Source: DASWJZ01 sp963739005
GTDB lineage: Bacteria; Pseudomonadota; Alphaproteobacteria; Rhizobiales; Afifellaceae
Assembly: GCA_963739005.1 (NCBI GenBank)
Contig: CAVTYQ010000002.1
Span: 434,001 to 498,000 of the forward strand
Reading direction: 5' to 3'
Length of the DNA stretch: 64,000 nt
The notes beneath the pieces are model-generated. The model worked only from the letters and a program-made list of their open reading frames with translations, did no database searches and was not told the DNA's origin. The translations under genes and the position numbers were made by a program. Position 1 is the stretch's first letter, and every line of letters starts with the position of its first letter. This document shows positions 8,293-17,285 of the stretch, one piece after another.

Positions 8293-9165
8293 TCAGCGCC
8301 CGAGGACCCGACCCGCCACCGCGTCGAGTTTCTTCAAAAGCGCCGGATCGCGGGCTTCCGGAGCGGTCATGATGGCAAATTCGAGCGCCCGGTCGGAGCC
8401 GATCGGGCAGGTTTCGTGCTCGCGCGGAAACTCGCGTATCAGGCGCAACAAGAGCTGCTGCACACGCTCCCGGTTCGCGTGCATGACGCGGATCACTTCC
8501 TTCACGTCGACCGGCGCATGCTCGTGGTGCCAGCTGTCGAAATCGGTGACCATGGCGATCGTGGCGTAGGAGATCTCCGCCTCCCGCGCGAGCTTCGCCT
8601 CCGGCATGTTGGTCATGCCGATCACGTCGCAGCCCCAGGAGCGATAGAGCCGGCTCTCGGCGAGCGTGGAGAACTGCGGGCCCTCCATGACGATGTAGGT
8701 GCCGCCGCGGTGAAAGGCGATCTTCTCCGCCTCAGCGGCAAGCCCGATCCGCTCGGCGAGGAGCGGGCTCACCGGCTGCGCCATCGAGACGTGCGCGGTC
8801 ACCCCCTCGCCGAAGAAGCTCTTCACGCGCGCGAAGGTGCGATCGATGAACTGATCGACGATGACGAATTCGCCGGGCGCGAAATCCTCCCGCAGCGAAC
8901 CGACAGCCGAGACTGAAACGATGTCTGTGACGCCGGCGCGCTTCATGGCGTCGATGTTTGCGCGGTAGTTGATGTGCGTAGGCGAAAGCTTATGGCCGCG
9001 GCCGTGGCGCGGCAGGAAGCGGAGCTTCAGCCCGCCAAGCTCGGCGAAGAGGATCGCGTCGGAGGGCACGCCCCAGGGGCCCTCAACCCGTTGCCACTCC
9101 GAGCGCTCCAAACCCGGAAGGTCGTAGAGCCCCGACCCACCGATGATGCCCAGCACCGCTTCCAT
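8293..9165 (-). CDS. mtnP: S-methyl-5'-thioadenosine phosphorylase
   Basis: MtnP cleaves methylthioadenosine with phosphate to adenine and 5-methylthioribose-1-phosphate, feeding methionine salvage and Apt. The 290-residue protein shows GIIGGSGLYD at the N-terminus, FLPRHGRGHKLSPTHINYRAN (phosphate binding), MEGPQFSTLAES and the MTA phosphorylase signature GMTNMPEAKLAREAEI. The ATG at 9163-9165 has GAGGG 5 bp upstream; a start four codons earlier is less well placed. No other methionine-salvage gene lies beside it. Confidence 0.95.
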   Translation of the reverse strand: MEAVLGIIGGSGLYDLPGLERSEWQRVEGPWGVPSDAILFAELGGLKLRFLPRHGRGHKLSPTHINYRANIDAMKRAGVTDIVSVSAVGSLREDFAPGEFVIVDQFIDRTFARVKSFFGEGVTAHVSMAQPVSPLLAERIGLAAEAEKIAFHRGGTYIVMEGPQFSTLAESRLYRSWGCDVIGMTNMPEAKLAREAEISYATIAMVTDFDSWHHEHAPVDVKEVIRVMHANRERVQQLLLRLIREFPREHETCPIGSDRALEFAIMTAPEARDPALLKKLDAVAGRVLGR

Positions 9166-9482
9166 GGAAGCCCTCAAAGCGCTCAGGTGTCGCTAAATGA
9201 TGCTAGCGGCGACGCATAGGCACGCCAAGCAACCTTCAAGCTGCAAGCCGCAAATCGGCGCGACGCGGTTCCGCATCCGCCGTGACGACACAAGATCGAC
9301 AGAGTTCGCATGAGGTTTGCCGACTAAACAATTCATCCTGCACGAATTTTGTTTGAGGCGAATCCAGGCGCTCTGCTCGCGCGCATCGCGCTTTCAAGCG
9401 ACGCCGCCGGTCCGCCTTCAACCGCAACCCGACGACCTGCCGGTTGCAACGCATTCAGCGGGAGGAAAAATCGGAGCTCGCG
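9166..9482. other. Intergenic region between petC and mtnP
   Basis: I see no convincing gene in these 317 bases; a short Cys/Arg-rich minus-strand frame (9236-9454) has no ribosome site or recognisable motif. The AT-richer centre holds an imperfect inverted repeat, AAACAATTC at 9326-9334 and GAATTTTGTTT at 9344-9354. It could be an operator or promoter element for mtnP, or part of the end of the bc1 transcript. Confidence 0.4.
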
Positions 9483-10334
9483 CTAGTGCGCGACGTCCGC
9501 CCAGACCTTCTTCTTGGTGTAGTAGACGAGGCCGGCAAAGATGACCAAGAAGATCATCACGCTGAGGCCCATCGCCTTGCGCTCGACGAGGTGCGGCTCC
9601 GCCGCCCACATCAGGAATGCCGACACGTCCTTGGCATACTGGTCGACCGTCTGCGGAACGTCGTTCTCAGCGCTCTCGTCCTGGTTCTGCGCGTAGGTCA
9701 CCTGCCCGTCGGAGAGCGGCGGCGGCATGGCAAGCGTCGGTCCCGCGATGAAGTAAGGATTGTAGTAGCTGCCGTCGGGCACCTTGACGTCGGCGGGCGC
9801 GTTCTCGAAGCCGGTCAGCAGCGAGTAGATGTAGTCCGCACCGGCCGACTCCTCATACTGCGTGAAGAAATCGAAGAGGAAGGTCGGAAATCCACGCTCG
9901 ACCGCCCGCGCCTTGGCGACGAGCGACAGGTCTGGCGGATTGGCGCCCGGGAAAGGCGGCGCCGGCGGAAACACGTCGGAGGGCCGGCCCGGCCGCTCAC
10001 CGGAATCGACCGAGGGATCGGCGATGCTGAAACTCGCCGCGATCGCCTTCGCCTCGTCATCGGTGAAATGCGGCCCCTCCTTCGACGCAAGCGTACGGAA
10101 GGCGACCATGCTGAGCGAATGGCAGCTCGAGCAGACCTCGTGATAGATCTGGAAGCCGCGCTGCAATTGCTGCGGGTCGAATTTGCCGAACGGCCCGGAG
10201 AACGTCCATTCCGCGTGGCGCGGATCCTTGAGCGGGTAGTGCGGCGTGGCTCCGCTCTCTTGCGCGCGCGACGGCGCGATGAAGGCAAGCGCCACGATCA
10301 TCGTTGTGGCGAGACGGGTGATCACGGTCTTCAT
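9483..10334 (-). CDS. petC: Cytochrome c1 of the bc1 complex
   Basis: This is the membrane-anchored c-type cytochrome that passes electrons from the Rieske protein to soluble cytochrome c. The 283-residue protein has a cleavable signal peptide (ending near PSRAQ), the haem attachment site CSSCH (C68-H72), a GPTLAMPPPLSDG segment with the likely axial methionine, and a C-terminal membrane anchor (MGLSVMIFLVIFAGLVYYT, about 253-271). It is the last gene of the Rieske-cytochrome b-c1 operon, 17 bp after cytochrome b. Cytochrome c1 is a separate gene here, not fused to cytochrome b as in Bradyrhizobium fbcH. Confidence 0.96.
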   Translation of the reverse strand: MKTVITRLATTMIVALAFIAPSRAQESGATPHYPLKDPRHAEWTFSGPFGKFDPQQLQRGFQIYHEVCSSCHSLSMVAFRTLASKEGPHFTDDEAKAIAASFSIADPSVDSGERPGRPSDVFPPAPPFPGANPPDLSLVAKARAVERGFPTFLFDFFTQYEESAGADYIYSLLTGFENAPADVKVPDGSYYNPYFIAGPTLAMPPPLSDGQVTYAQNQDESAENDVPQTVDQYAKDVSAFLMWAAEPHLVERKAMGLSVMIFLVIFAGLVYYTKKKVWADVAH

Positions 10335-10351
10335 TGGCCTTGCCCCGCCCT

Positions 10352-11632
10352 CTAGCCGCGCGTTTCAGGCGCGGCGGCGCTCGCCGCCGGACGCCCGCCG
10401 CCGCCTTCCGCGGGCGGCAGCACCGCCTCGGAGATCGAAGCCGGCCGCGGCCGCGGCGTTTCGAAGAGCCCGAGCAGCGGCATCAGCACGAGGAAGTGGA
10501 TGAAGTAGTAGGCGGTCAGGATGCGCGCCGCGATCACATAGCCGCCTTCCGGCCGCTTTGAGCCGAGATAGCCGAGCCCGATCACCACAGCGACGAGAAT
10601 CCAGAAGAACTGCTTATAGAGCGGCCGATAGACGGCGGAGCGCACACGCGACGTGTCGAGCCACGGCACCAGGAACAGCACCCCGATCGAGCTGAACAAA
10701 AAGACCACGCCGAGGAGCTTGTTCGGGATGCCCCTAAGGATCGCGTAGAACGGCAACAGGTACCATTCCGGCACAATTTCCGACGGCGTCGCCAGCGGAT
10801 TTGCCCGCGTATAATTGTCGGCGTGCCCAAGATAGTTCGGGATATAGAACACGATCCAGGCGAAGAGGATGACGAAGAGCACCATCGAGAAGGCGTCCTT
10901 CATCGTGGCGTGCGGCGTGAACGGCACCACGTCCTGCTTCGACTTCACCTCCACGCCGGTCGGATTGGTCTGCCCGCTGACGTGCAGCGCCCAGACATGC
11001 AGAACCACCACGCCGGCGATCATGAACGGCAGCAGATAGTGCAGCGAGAAGAAGCGGTTCAGCGTGGCATCGCCGACCGCGAAGCCGCCCCACAGCCACG
11101 TCGTGATCGACTCCCCGATCAGCGGAATGGCGGAGAAGAGGTTGGTGATGACGGTCGCGCCCCAGAAGCTCATCTGGCCCCAGGGCAGCACGTAGCCCAT
11201 GAAAGCCGTCGCCATCATGAGGAGCAAGATGATGACGCCGAGGATCCACAGCACTTCGCGCGGCGCCTTGTAGGACCCGTAGTAGAGCCCGCGGAAGAGG
11301 TGGACGTAGGCGGCGAGGAAGAACATCGAGGCGCCGTTCGCGTGGATGTAGCGCAGGAGCCATCCATAGTTCACGTCGCGCATGATCTTCTCGACCGACT
11401 CGAAGGCCAGGTCGGCGCTCGCCACGTAGTGCATCGCAAGCACCACGCCGGTGACGATCTGCACCGCGAGCATGAAGGCGAGGATGCCGCCGAACGTGTA
11501 CCAGTAGTTCAGGTTCCTCGGCACCGGATAGGCGACGAAGCTGTCGTACATGAGCCGCGTCGCCGGCAACCGGTCGTCGAGCCATTTTCCAAACGAGGAC
11601 TTCGGCTCATAGCGGGGAAAGTAGTCGTGCAT
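10352..11632 (-). CDS. petB: Cytochrome b of the bc1 complex
   Basis: The 426-residue core subunit binds two b haems and carries the quinol oxidation and quinone reduction sites. It shows NYWYTFGGILAFMLAVQIVT, the histidine-bearing helices (ALHYVASADLAF, RYIHANGASMFFLAAYVHLF; HYLLPFMIAGVVVLHVWALH), and the Qo-site PEWYLLPFYAILR motif. Eight membrane helices are expected. It is the middle gene of the operon, with 19 bp to the Rieske gene upstream. The C-terminal tail is Pro/Ala/Gly rich. Confidence 0.97.
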   Translation of the reverse strand: MHDYFPRYEPKSSFGKWLDDRLPATRLMYDSFVAYPVPRNLNYWYTFGGILAFMLAVQIVTGVVLAMHYVASADLAFESVEKIMRDVNYGWLLRYIHANGASMFFLAAYVHLFRGLYYGSYKAPREVLWILGVIILLLMMATAFMGYVLPWGQMSFWGATVITNLFSAIPLIGESITTWLWGGFAVGDATLNRFFSLHYLLPFMIAGVVVLHVWALHVSGQTNPTGVEVKSKQDVVPFTPHATMKDAFSMVLFVILFAWIVFYIPNYLGHADNYTRANPLATPSEIVPEWYLLPFYAILRGIPNKLLGVVFLFSSIGVLFLVPWLDTSRVRSAVYRPLYKQFFWILVAVVIGLGYLGSKRPEGGYVIAARILTAYYFIHFLVLMPLLGLFETPRPRPASISEAVLPPAEGGGGRPAASAAAPETRG

Positions 11633-11651
11633 TGCAGGCCTCGCTCAAGCC

Positions 11652-12248
11652 TCAGCCGATGCGGACGATCGTGTCGGTCGTGAAAGTGTAAGGCGGTATG
11701 TGCATGTTCTCCGGCGCGGGTCCGCGGCGGATACGGCCGGCGGTGTCGTACTGCGAGCCGTGGCAGGGGCAGAACCAGCCGCCGTAATCGCCCTGCTCGC
11801 CGAGCGGAATGCAGCCGAGATGCGTGCACACTTTGGTCATCACCATCCACTCTTCCCTGCCCGGGACGGTGCGGTTGGCGTCGGTGGCCTCTGCGTCGGC
11901 GGAAAGATTGGCGTTGCGCGCGATCGGGTCCTTCAGATCGTCGAGCGAGACTGCCTGCGCCTCCTGCATCTCCTTCGCGGTCCGGTAGCGGATCACGACC
12001 GGTCTGCCGCGCCAGCTGACGGTGATCGCCTGGCCCTGCTCGATCGCGGCGGTATCGACCTCGATCGAGCCAAGGGCGAGCGACGCCGCGTCCGGGTTCA
12101 TCTGATCGACGAACGGCCAGACGGTGGCGGCCGCGCCAACCGCGGCGAAGGCGCCGGTGGCGATCAGGATGAAATCGCGCCGGGTGGCGCCGTCCGTCTC
12201 GCCGTGTCCGGCCTCGGCGGCCGCGGTGGGATGGGTCGTGTCAGCCAA
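11652..12248 (-). CDS. petA: Rieske iron-sulfur subunit of the bc1 complex
   Basis: The Rieske protein moves electrons from ubiquinol to cytochrome c1. Cluster ligands are CTHLGC (about 141-146) and CPCHGS (about 160-165). A twin-arginine RRDF motif (about 23-26) precedes the N-terminal membrane segment, as expected for Tat export of a folded Fe-S protein. I place the start at TTG 12246-12248 (198 residues; MADTTHPT) because AAGAGG lies 6 bp upstream and the N-terminus then matches the family. The ATG at 12299 would add 17 atypical residues. It is the first gene of the bc1 operon. Confidence 0.93.
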   Translation of the reverse strand: MADTTHPTAAAEAGHGETDGATRRDFILIATGAFAAVGAAATVWPFVDQMNPDAASLALGSIEVDTAAIEQGQAITVSWRGRPVVIRYRTAKEMQEAQAVSLDDLKDPIARNANLSADAEATDANRTVPGREEWMVMTKVCTHLGCIPLGEQGDYGGWFCPCHGSQYDTAGRIRRGPAPENMHIPPYTFTTDTIVRIG

Positions 12249-12574
12249 ATCGTGCCTCTTGCATTGGAACGGCGTGACAGCCCACTCCGTCCGCTCCACT
12301 TAAGCAGCACGGCAGCCCGGCCGTCACCCCCGGAATCCAGCCGTACGGGCCGACCGCCTTTTGTCATCGTCCTTCGAGAGTGTCCAGTCGGGGGGTCCCG
12401 GCGACGGCAACTTGTCGCAAGGCCGCCACAGTGTCGGTACGGCAGGATTCGGGCGGGAGTCGCCGCCCCCGACGCGGGCCAGCGCGCGGGCTCTACACCT
12501 TTTTGCCGCTTCGTGAGAAAATTCCGGCGGCGCGGGTTCGGTTGGCGGTGAAGGGACCGCCAGGGAGGCCGTTC
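12249..12574. other. Divergent intergenic region between petA and a DUF768-like gene
   Basis: These 326 bases separate divergent genes and should contain the bc1 operon promoter (minus strand) and a promoter for the small plus-strand gene. I could not single out -35/-10 boxes with confidence. The only clear signal is the ribosome site GGGAGG at 12563-12568 for the gene starting at 12575. Confidence 0.4.
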
Positions 12575-12817
12575 ATGAGCAAGCAAGGCGTGGACTCGCT
12601 GGAGCGTTGGATCGCCGAGTCGGTCCGCCCCGTTCCGAGTGCGGATATCCACAACGAGGCGGAGCGTCTCGCCGCCGAATTCGCCGCCTACGCGGCCGAT
12701 GCCGGCATCGATCTGGAGCGCCTCGAGGAGGAGATCGGCGAGGACCTGGTAAGCCGGATGGAGGATGCGCTGGAGGAGTTGTCCGAAGGCGACGATTTGC
12801 TCCGAGACGAGGCGTGA
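12575..12817 (+). CDS. Small acidic DUF768-like protein
   Basis: The 80-residue acidic protein begins MSKQGVDSLERWIAESV and continues with two predicted amphipathic helices rich in Glu and Asp. This opening and the length resemble DUF768 proteins, small uncharacterised proteins found mainly in Mesorhizobium and relatives; the match is from memory of the family pattern. The ATG at 12575 has GGGAGG at 12563-12568. It converges on the ABC transporter gene with only 6 bp between stop codons. Function unknown. Confidence 0.7.
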   Translation: MSKQGVDSLERWIAESVRPVPSADIHNEAERLAAEFAAYAADAGIDLERLEEEIGEDLVSRMEDALEELSEGDDLLRDEA

Positions 12818-12842
12818 CGCCTCTCAGGCGATCCTGAGCGTC
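12816..12842. terminator. Hairpin between convergent genes
   Basis: CTCAGG (12823-12828), CGAT loop and CCTGAG (12833-12838) form a perfect stem. It is extended by GACG (12816-12819) pairing with CGTC (12839-12842) with a 3-base bulge. It overlaps the stop codons of both convergent genes and has no U run, so a terminator role is plausible but unproven. Confidence 0.35.
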
Positions 12843-14719
12843 CGGTCCTGCGCCGCGAGGAAGCCCCCCGACTGCCGCTCCCACAGGCGATGATAGAGGC
12901 CGCGGGTGCGCAGAAGCGCCTCGTGCGTCCCCTCCTCCACGATGCGGCCCTCGTCCATCACCACCAGGCGGTCGAGCGCCGCGATGGTCGAGAGGCGGTG
13001 GGCGATGGCGATCACCGTCTTGCCGCGCATGAGAACCTTCAGACTTTCCTGGATCGCCGCCTCGACCTCCGAATCGAGCGCCGCCGTCGCCTCGTCGAGC
13101 ACGAGGATCGGCGCGTCCTTCAGGATGACGCGGGCGATGGCGATGCGCTGACGCTGCCCGCCCGAAAGCTTGACGCCGCGCTCGCCCACATGGGCGGCGT
13201 AGCCGGTGCGCCCGCGCGGGTCGACAAGGTTCGCGATGAAGCTGTCGGCGCGCGCCACGGCGGCGGCTTCGCGCATCGCCGCCTCGTCGGCGTCGGGGCG
13301 CCCGTAGCTGATATTCTCCCTGACCGAGCGGTGCAGGAGCGAGGTATCCTGCGTCACCATGCCGATCGCGGCGCGGAGCGAATTCTGCGTCACCTCGGCG
13401 ATGTCCTGGCCGTCGATCAGGATGCGGCCCTCGTCGAGCGTGTAGAAGCGCATGAGCAGGTTGACGAGCGTCGACTTGCCCGCTCCCGACGGCCCGACGA
13501 CGCCGACCTTCTCGCCCGGGCGGATGAAGAGCGACAGGTCGCGGATCACGCGATCCCCTTCACCATAGCGGAAGGTGACGTCTTCGAACGCGATGGCGCC
13601 TTCCGTCACGATGATCGGCACCGCCGCCGGCGGGTCGATCAGCGTGTTCGGTCGCGCGATCAGCTCCATGCCGTTCTCGATCGTGCCGGTGGCCTCGAAG
13701 AGCGAGGTGATCGAGCGCAGCACCCAGCCCGACATCTGGTTCAGCCTCAGGATCAGCGCATTCGCAGCGGCGATCGCGCCGAGCGAGATCTCGCCCTTCG
13801 TCCACAGCCAGATCGAAAGCGCCGCCGCCGCGAAGATGAAGACGGAATTCAAAAGCGTCAGCGCGGCGGTCAACGTCGTGATCGTGCGGTTCATGGCGCG
13901 CGACGCCGCGAGCTGGCGCTCGAAAGCGATGCGCCCGAACGCTTCCTCGCGCTCCGCATGCGCGAAGAGCTTGACGGAGAGGATGTTGGTGAAGCCGTCG
14001 ACGACGCGGCCGGTCAACCCGGAATTCGCCTCCGACATGGCGATCGAGCGCTCGCGCACCGGCGGCACGAGCTTGTAGATCACGGCGGCGTAGGCGATGA
14101 GCCATCCGACGATCGGCAGCACCAGCCGCCAGTCGAAGCCGACGAGCACAGCTGCCGTTCCGATGAGATAGACGGCGAGGTACCAGACGCCGTCGATGAC
14201 GTTCACCACGCTTTCGCGAAGCGCCATCCCGGTCTGCATCACCTTCTGGCTGATGCGGCCGGCGTAGTCGTTTTGGAAGAAGCCGAGGCTCTGGCGCAGC
14301 ACGTAGCGGTAGCTGCGCCAGCGCACCATGGAGGAGAGACTGGGCGAGATCGCGAGATTGACCAGCCCGCGCGACCAGATGGTGAAAAGCGGGCGCGCCA
14401 CGAGAAGGACCGCGCTCATGAAAAGGAGCACGGCCCAATTTTCGGACAGGAACCCGGTTGGGGTCGAGGCGGCCATCCGGTCGACGAGCGAGCCGAGGAA
14501 AGCGAAGAGCGCGAGCTCGGTGACCGAGGCGACGAGCGAAACGGCCAGCGTCGCGGCGATCAGCCCGCGGACCGGCTTCAGGAAGTAGCGGTAGGTCTCC
14601 AGGAGCGCGTCGGGCGGCCTTTCCACCGGCGCCGGCGCCAGCGGGTCGATCCAGCGCTCAAGCCCGCCATAGCTCAGAAATCGTCTCAGGATCGCTGCCA
14701 ACACCTGCTCCCGGCGCAT
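12824..14719 (-). CDS. ABC exporter with fused membrane and ATPase domains (MsbA/multidrug type)
   Basis: The 631-residue half-transporter has an N-terminal membrane domain with about six helices (about residues 45-330) and a C-terminal ATPase. ATPase motifs are GPSGAGKSTLVNLLMRF (Walker A), LSGGQRQRIAIARVIL (signature), ILVLDEATAALDSE (Walker B) and the switch histidine in IAIAHRLST. Such proteins form homodimers that export lipids, peptides or drugs; the substrate cannot be read from sequence. I favour the ATG at 14717-14719; upstream TTG and GTG starts in frame would add up to 17 residues. Its neighbour is a putative lipid-glycosylation cassette on the opposite strand. Confidence 0.93.
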   Translation of the reverse strand: MRREQVLAAILRRFLSYGGLERWIDPLAPAPVERPPDALLETYRYFLKPVRGLIAATLAVSLVASVTELALFAFLGSLVDRMAASTPTGFLSENWAVLLFMSAVLLVARPLFTIWSRGLVNLAISPSLSSMVRWRSYRYVLRQSLGFFQNDYAGRISQKVMQTGMALRESVVNVIDGVWYLAVYLIGTAAVLVGFDWRLVLPIVGWLIAYAAVIYKLVPPVRERSIAMSEANSGLTGRVVDGFTNILSVKLFAHAEREEAFGRIAFERQLAASRAMNRTITTLTAALTLLNSVFIFAAAALSIWLWTKGEISLGAIAAANALILRLNQMSGWVLRSITSLFEATGTIENGMELIARPNTLIDPPAAVPIIVTEGAIAFEDVTFRYGEGDRVIRDLSLFIRPGEKVGVVGPSGAGKSTLVNLLMRFYTLDEGRILIDGQDIAEVTQNSLRAAIGMVTQDTSLLHRSVRENISYGRPDADEAAMREAAAVARADSFIANLVDPRGRTGYAAHVGERGVKLSGGQRQRIAIARVILKDAPILVLDEATAALDSEVEAAIQESLKVLMRGKTVIAIAHRLSTIAALDRLVVMDEGRIVEEGTHEALLRTRGLYHRLWERQSGGFLAAQDRTLRIA

Positions 14720-14877
14720 TCCCGCGGCCGGCTGAGTCGGGCGGCGAATAGGCACCCCGCTATCTAGCAATCGCCGGTGCCTTTTTCGAGGCGGACGCGG
14801 CGGCCCGATACGCTGCCCAGTGGAACTGCCCTGCCGATCTCCCTAGAACGCGGGCGACGGGTCCTTGGGGCGGGTGC

Positions 14878-16416
14878 ATGCCACCAATTCCTTTCTGGGC
14901 GAGGCCTCGATTCGTTTTCCTCGCCATCCTTCTTTACCTGGTCGCGCATTTTGCGATCCGGCTGACGCTCGGGCCGGCGCTCAGCGTCGACAATTCGGAA
15001 CAGGCCCTTTTCGCGCAGCACTACGCCTGGGCCTATAGCTTCCGCTCGCCCGCGCTCCTCACCTGGATGCTGGTGACGCTCGGCCACGTCATGCCGGTCG
15101 GCGTCGTCGCGATAAGCCTGCTCCGCTACGGGCTCCTCGCCACGACCTATGCCTGCGTCTACCTCACCGCGCGCCGCCTCATAGGCGATCCGCGGCTCTC
15201 TGCTCTGTCGCTCTACAGCTTCGCCGCGATCCACATCTTCGCCGAGTCGAGCCATCGCAATCTCAGCCACTCGATTTCGCTCGCCGCGATGCTCGCCGTT
15301 TCCTGGTACGTCTTCGCGCGGCTCGCGGCGGCGCCGCGGCTCGGATGGTACCTGGCGCTCGGCGTCGCCTTCGCCCTCGGCATGCTCGCCAAATGGAACT
15401 TCGTGATCTTCGCCGCGGCGTTGCCGCTCGCCTGCCTCTTCGATCCCGCCGGACGGCGGGTGGTGCTGAATTGGAAGACGCTCGCCGCGATCGCCGTTGC
15501 CGCCGCCATTCCAACGCCCGCCTTTTTCGCGCTCCTCAAGATGGCGCCGCCCGCCGGCCAGGACATCCAGTCGGCGCTCGCGGCGCGAGGCGGCCCCGGC
15601 CTCGCCTCGGTGTCGGAGGGCACGCTGAAGCTTCTGCAGACGGCGTTCGTCTATCCGATGCCCTTGCTGCCGATCGTTGTGATCGTTCTCGGCCTTCCTT
15701 TCTGGCGCGGTCTTCGCGCGCGAAGGTCGGCCGGTCCGGACGGCGCGATGCGGCCGGGCGCCTATGCCGTCGGCCCAAGCATCGCGGCCGGGCTGGCGCT
15801 GTTGTGGGTCATCGTCCTCGTCATCGGCGCGACGGAGCTCAAGGTCCGCTACATGCACCCGATGCTGCTCATCCTGCCCGTCTGGGTCTTCATGGTGATC
15901 GAGGCGGGGCGGCCTTCGGCGCGCGCGCTCAATCTCTTCGCGATTGTCATGGCGGCGCTTGCGGTCGCGATCACGGTCGAGCGTCTCCTGCAGCCAACGG
16001 GGCTCACCGATTGCGGCCTCTGCACCGAGTGGAGACCCTTCCGCTCGCTTGCGGCGGACCTGACGGACGCGGGCTACGGCGGCGCCGGCACGATCGTCGC
16101 CGACGGCGAGACGGGCGGCAATATGCGCATTCTATTTCCGAAGGCGCGCGTCGTGGTCCCGGGCTTCCCGCTCGCAACCTGGCCGGCGCCTTCCGGCGAG
16201 GGGCAGTGCCTCCTTCTTTCCTGGGACAACGGCGACCCGAACGCACGCGCCGCAATCCTGAAACACCTGGAATCTTATCTGGCGGGCACCCTCGGCGGCG
16301 ACCCCGATTCCGCGCACCGCGATGGGACGCTGTCGGCACCGATGCTGAAGCCCGCCGAGGGCGCGCTCGGCCTCAGCTATCGCCTTTATGACGGGCCGGT
16401 CGGAGACTGCCGTTGA
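14878..16416 (+). CDS. GT39-family membrane glycosyltransferase (ArnT/Rgt-like), copy 1
   Basis: The 512-residue polytopic protein is of the GT-C/GT39 type, which uses polyprenyl-phosphate sugars to glycosylate lipids or proteins on the periplasmic face. The N-terminal loop after the first helix holds the acidic pair VDNSEQALFAQHY (about 40-52), equivalent to the catalytic Asp/Glu region. LGMLAKWNFVIFAAALPLA is the conserved mid-protein segment. A soluble C-terminal domain carries paired cysteines (DCGLC). It is a paralogue of the gene at 17670-19229, and the GT2 and LAB_N genes lie between them. The acceptor is probably lipid A or LPS core (inference). Confidence 0.87.
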   Translation: MPPIPFWARPRFVFLAILLYLVAHFAIRLTLGPALSVDNSEQALFAQHYAWAYSFRSPALLTWMLVTLGHVMPVGVVAISLLRYGLLATTYACVYLTARRLIGDPRLSALSLYSFAAIHIFAESSHRNLSHSISLAAMLAVSWYVFARLAAAPRLGWYLALGVAFALGMLAKWNFVIFAAALPLACLFDPAGRRVVLNWKTLAAIAVAAAIPTPAFFALLKMAPPAGQDIQSALAARGGPGLASVSEGTLKLLQTAFVYPMPLLPIVVIVLGLPFWRGLRARRSAGPDGAMRPGAYAVGPSIAAGLALLWVIVLVIGATELKVRYMHPMLLILPVWVFMVIEAGRPSARALNLFAIVMAALAVAITVERLLQPTGLTDCGLCTEWRPFRSLAADLTDAGYGGAGTIVADGETGGNMRILFPKARVVVPGFPLATWPAPSGEGQCLLLSWDNGDPNARAAILKHLESYLAGTLGGDPDSAHRDGTLSAPMLKPAEGALGLSYRLYDGPVGDCR

Positions 16417-16535
16417 GCCCGGTTGCCGCCGGAAACGCTCAAGAACGGGGATGACGCCGCGCCGACATCGTGCCAGTTAGGCGCCCGGAGTGCTGGTGCC
16501 CGAGCGGGCGCGCTGGCGTCACGGGGCGCGAGAGT

Positions 16536-17285
16536 ATGGCCGAAAGAGGGGATCCCACCGTGTCGGTGGTGGTGCCGGTGCGAAACGAAGCGGGCAACGT
16601 GGAGCCCCTCGTCGCCGAGATTGGCGCGGCGCTCGCGGGCCGTTGGAACTTCGAGGCGATCTTCGTGAACGACGGATCGACCGACGCAACGCGCGACGAG
16701 CTGAAGGCGCTCAAGAAGGATCGCCCCTGGCTCCGCCAGCTCTCGCACGACCGCTCAAGCGGCCAATCCGCCGCCGTGCGTACGGGCGTCGCCGGCGCCC
16801 GCGGGGCGATCGTGGCAACGCTTGACGGCGACGGCCAGAACGACCCGACCTTCCTGCCGAAGCTTGTCGAGACGCTATTGGCCGGCGCGCCGCGGCTCGG
16901 CCTCGTCGCCGGTCAGCGGCTCGGCCGCACCGACACCGGGTTGAAGCGCTTCACCTCGCGCGCCGCCAACGGCCTCTTCAACACGTTGCTGCGCACCTCG
17001 ACGCGCGATACCGGCTGCGGCCTCAAGGCGTTTCGCCGCGACGTCTACCTTTCGCTCCCCTATTTCGATGGCCAGCACCGCTTCCTGCCGGCGCTGGTGC
17101 GGCGCGAGGGGTTGGAGACGGCCTATGTCGACGTCGTCGATCGGCCGCGCCGCTTCGGGAAATCGCATTATCGTATCTGGGATCGGCTCTGGGTGAGCCT
17201 TGCCGACATCCTCGGTGTCCTTTGGCTCGTCAATCGCCGGCGTCACGTGCCGGCCGTCACGGAGGAAGTAGCGGATGCTCGTTGA
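16536..17285 (+). CDS. GT2-family polyprenyl-phosphate sugar transferase (dolichol-phosphate mannose synthase-like)
   Basis: The 249-residue cytoplasmic GT2 enzyme has the family's signals: SVVVPVRNEAGNVEPLVAEI, FVNDGSTDATRDEL (nucleotide-sugar binding), ATLDGDGQNDPTFLP (catalytic DGD/QND), and DTGCGLKAFRR. It probably attaches a sugar to polyprenyl phosphate to make the donor for the flanking GT39 enzymes, as ArnC does for ArnT and RgtE for the rhizobial Rgt enzymes. I place the start at ATG 16536. It overlaps the LAB_N gene by 11 bp, so the two are coupled. Confidence 0.88.
   Translation: MAERGDPTVSVVVPVRNEAGNVEPLVAEIGAALAGRWNFEAIFVNDGSTDATRDELKALKKDRPWLRQLSHDRSSGQSAAVRTGVAGARGAIVATLDGDGQNDPTFLPKLVETLLAGAPRLGLVAGQRLGRTDTGLKRFTSRAANGLFNTLLRTSTRDTGCGLKAFRRDVYLSLPYFDGQHRFLPALVRREGLETAYVDVVDRPRRFGKSHYRIWDRLWVSLADILGVLWLVNRRRHVPAVTEEVADAR

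Noticed and set aside
9236..9454. Cys/Arg-rich minus-strand frame in the petC-mtnP gap
   Set aside because: No ribosome site, no known motif, and the base composition looks intergenic.
12890..14767. Long plus-strand open frame opposite the ABC exporter
   Set aside because: It is a shadow of a gene with all ABC motifs; no ribosome site or family resemblance.
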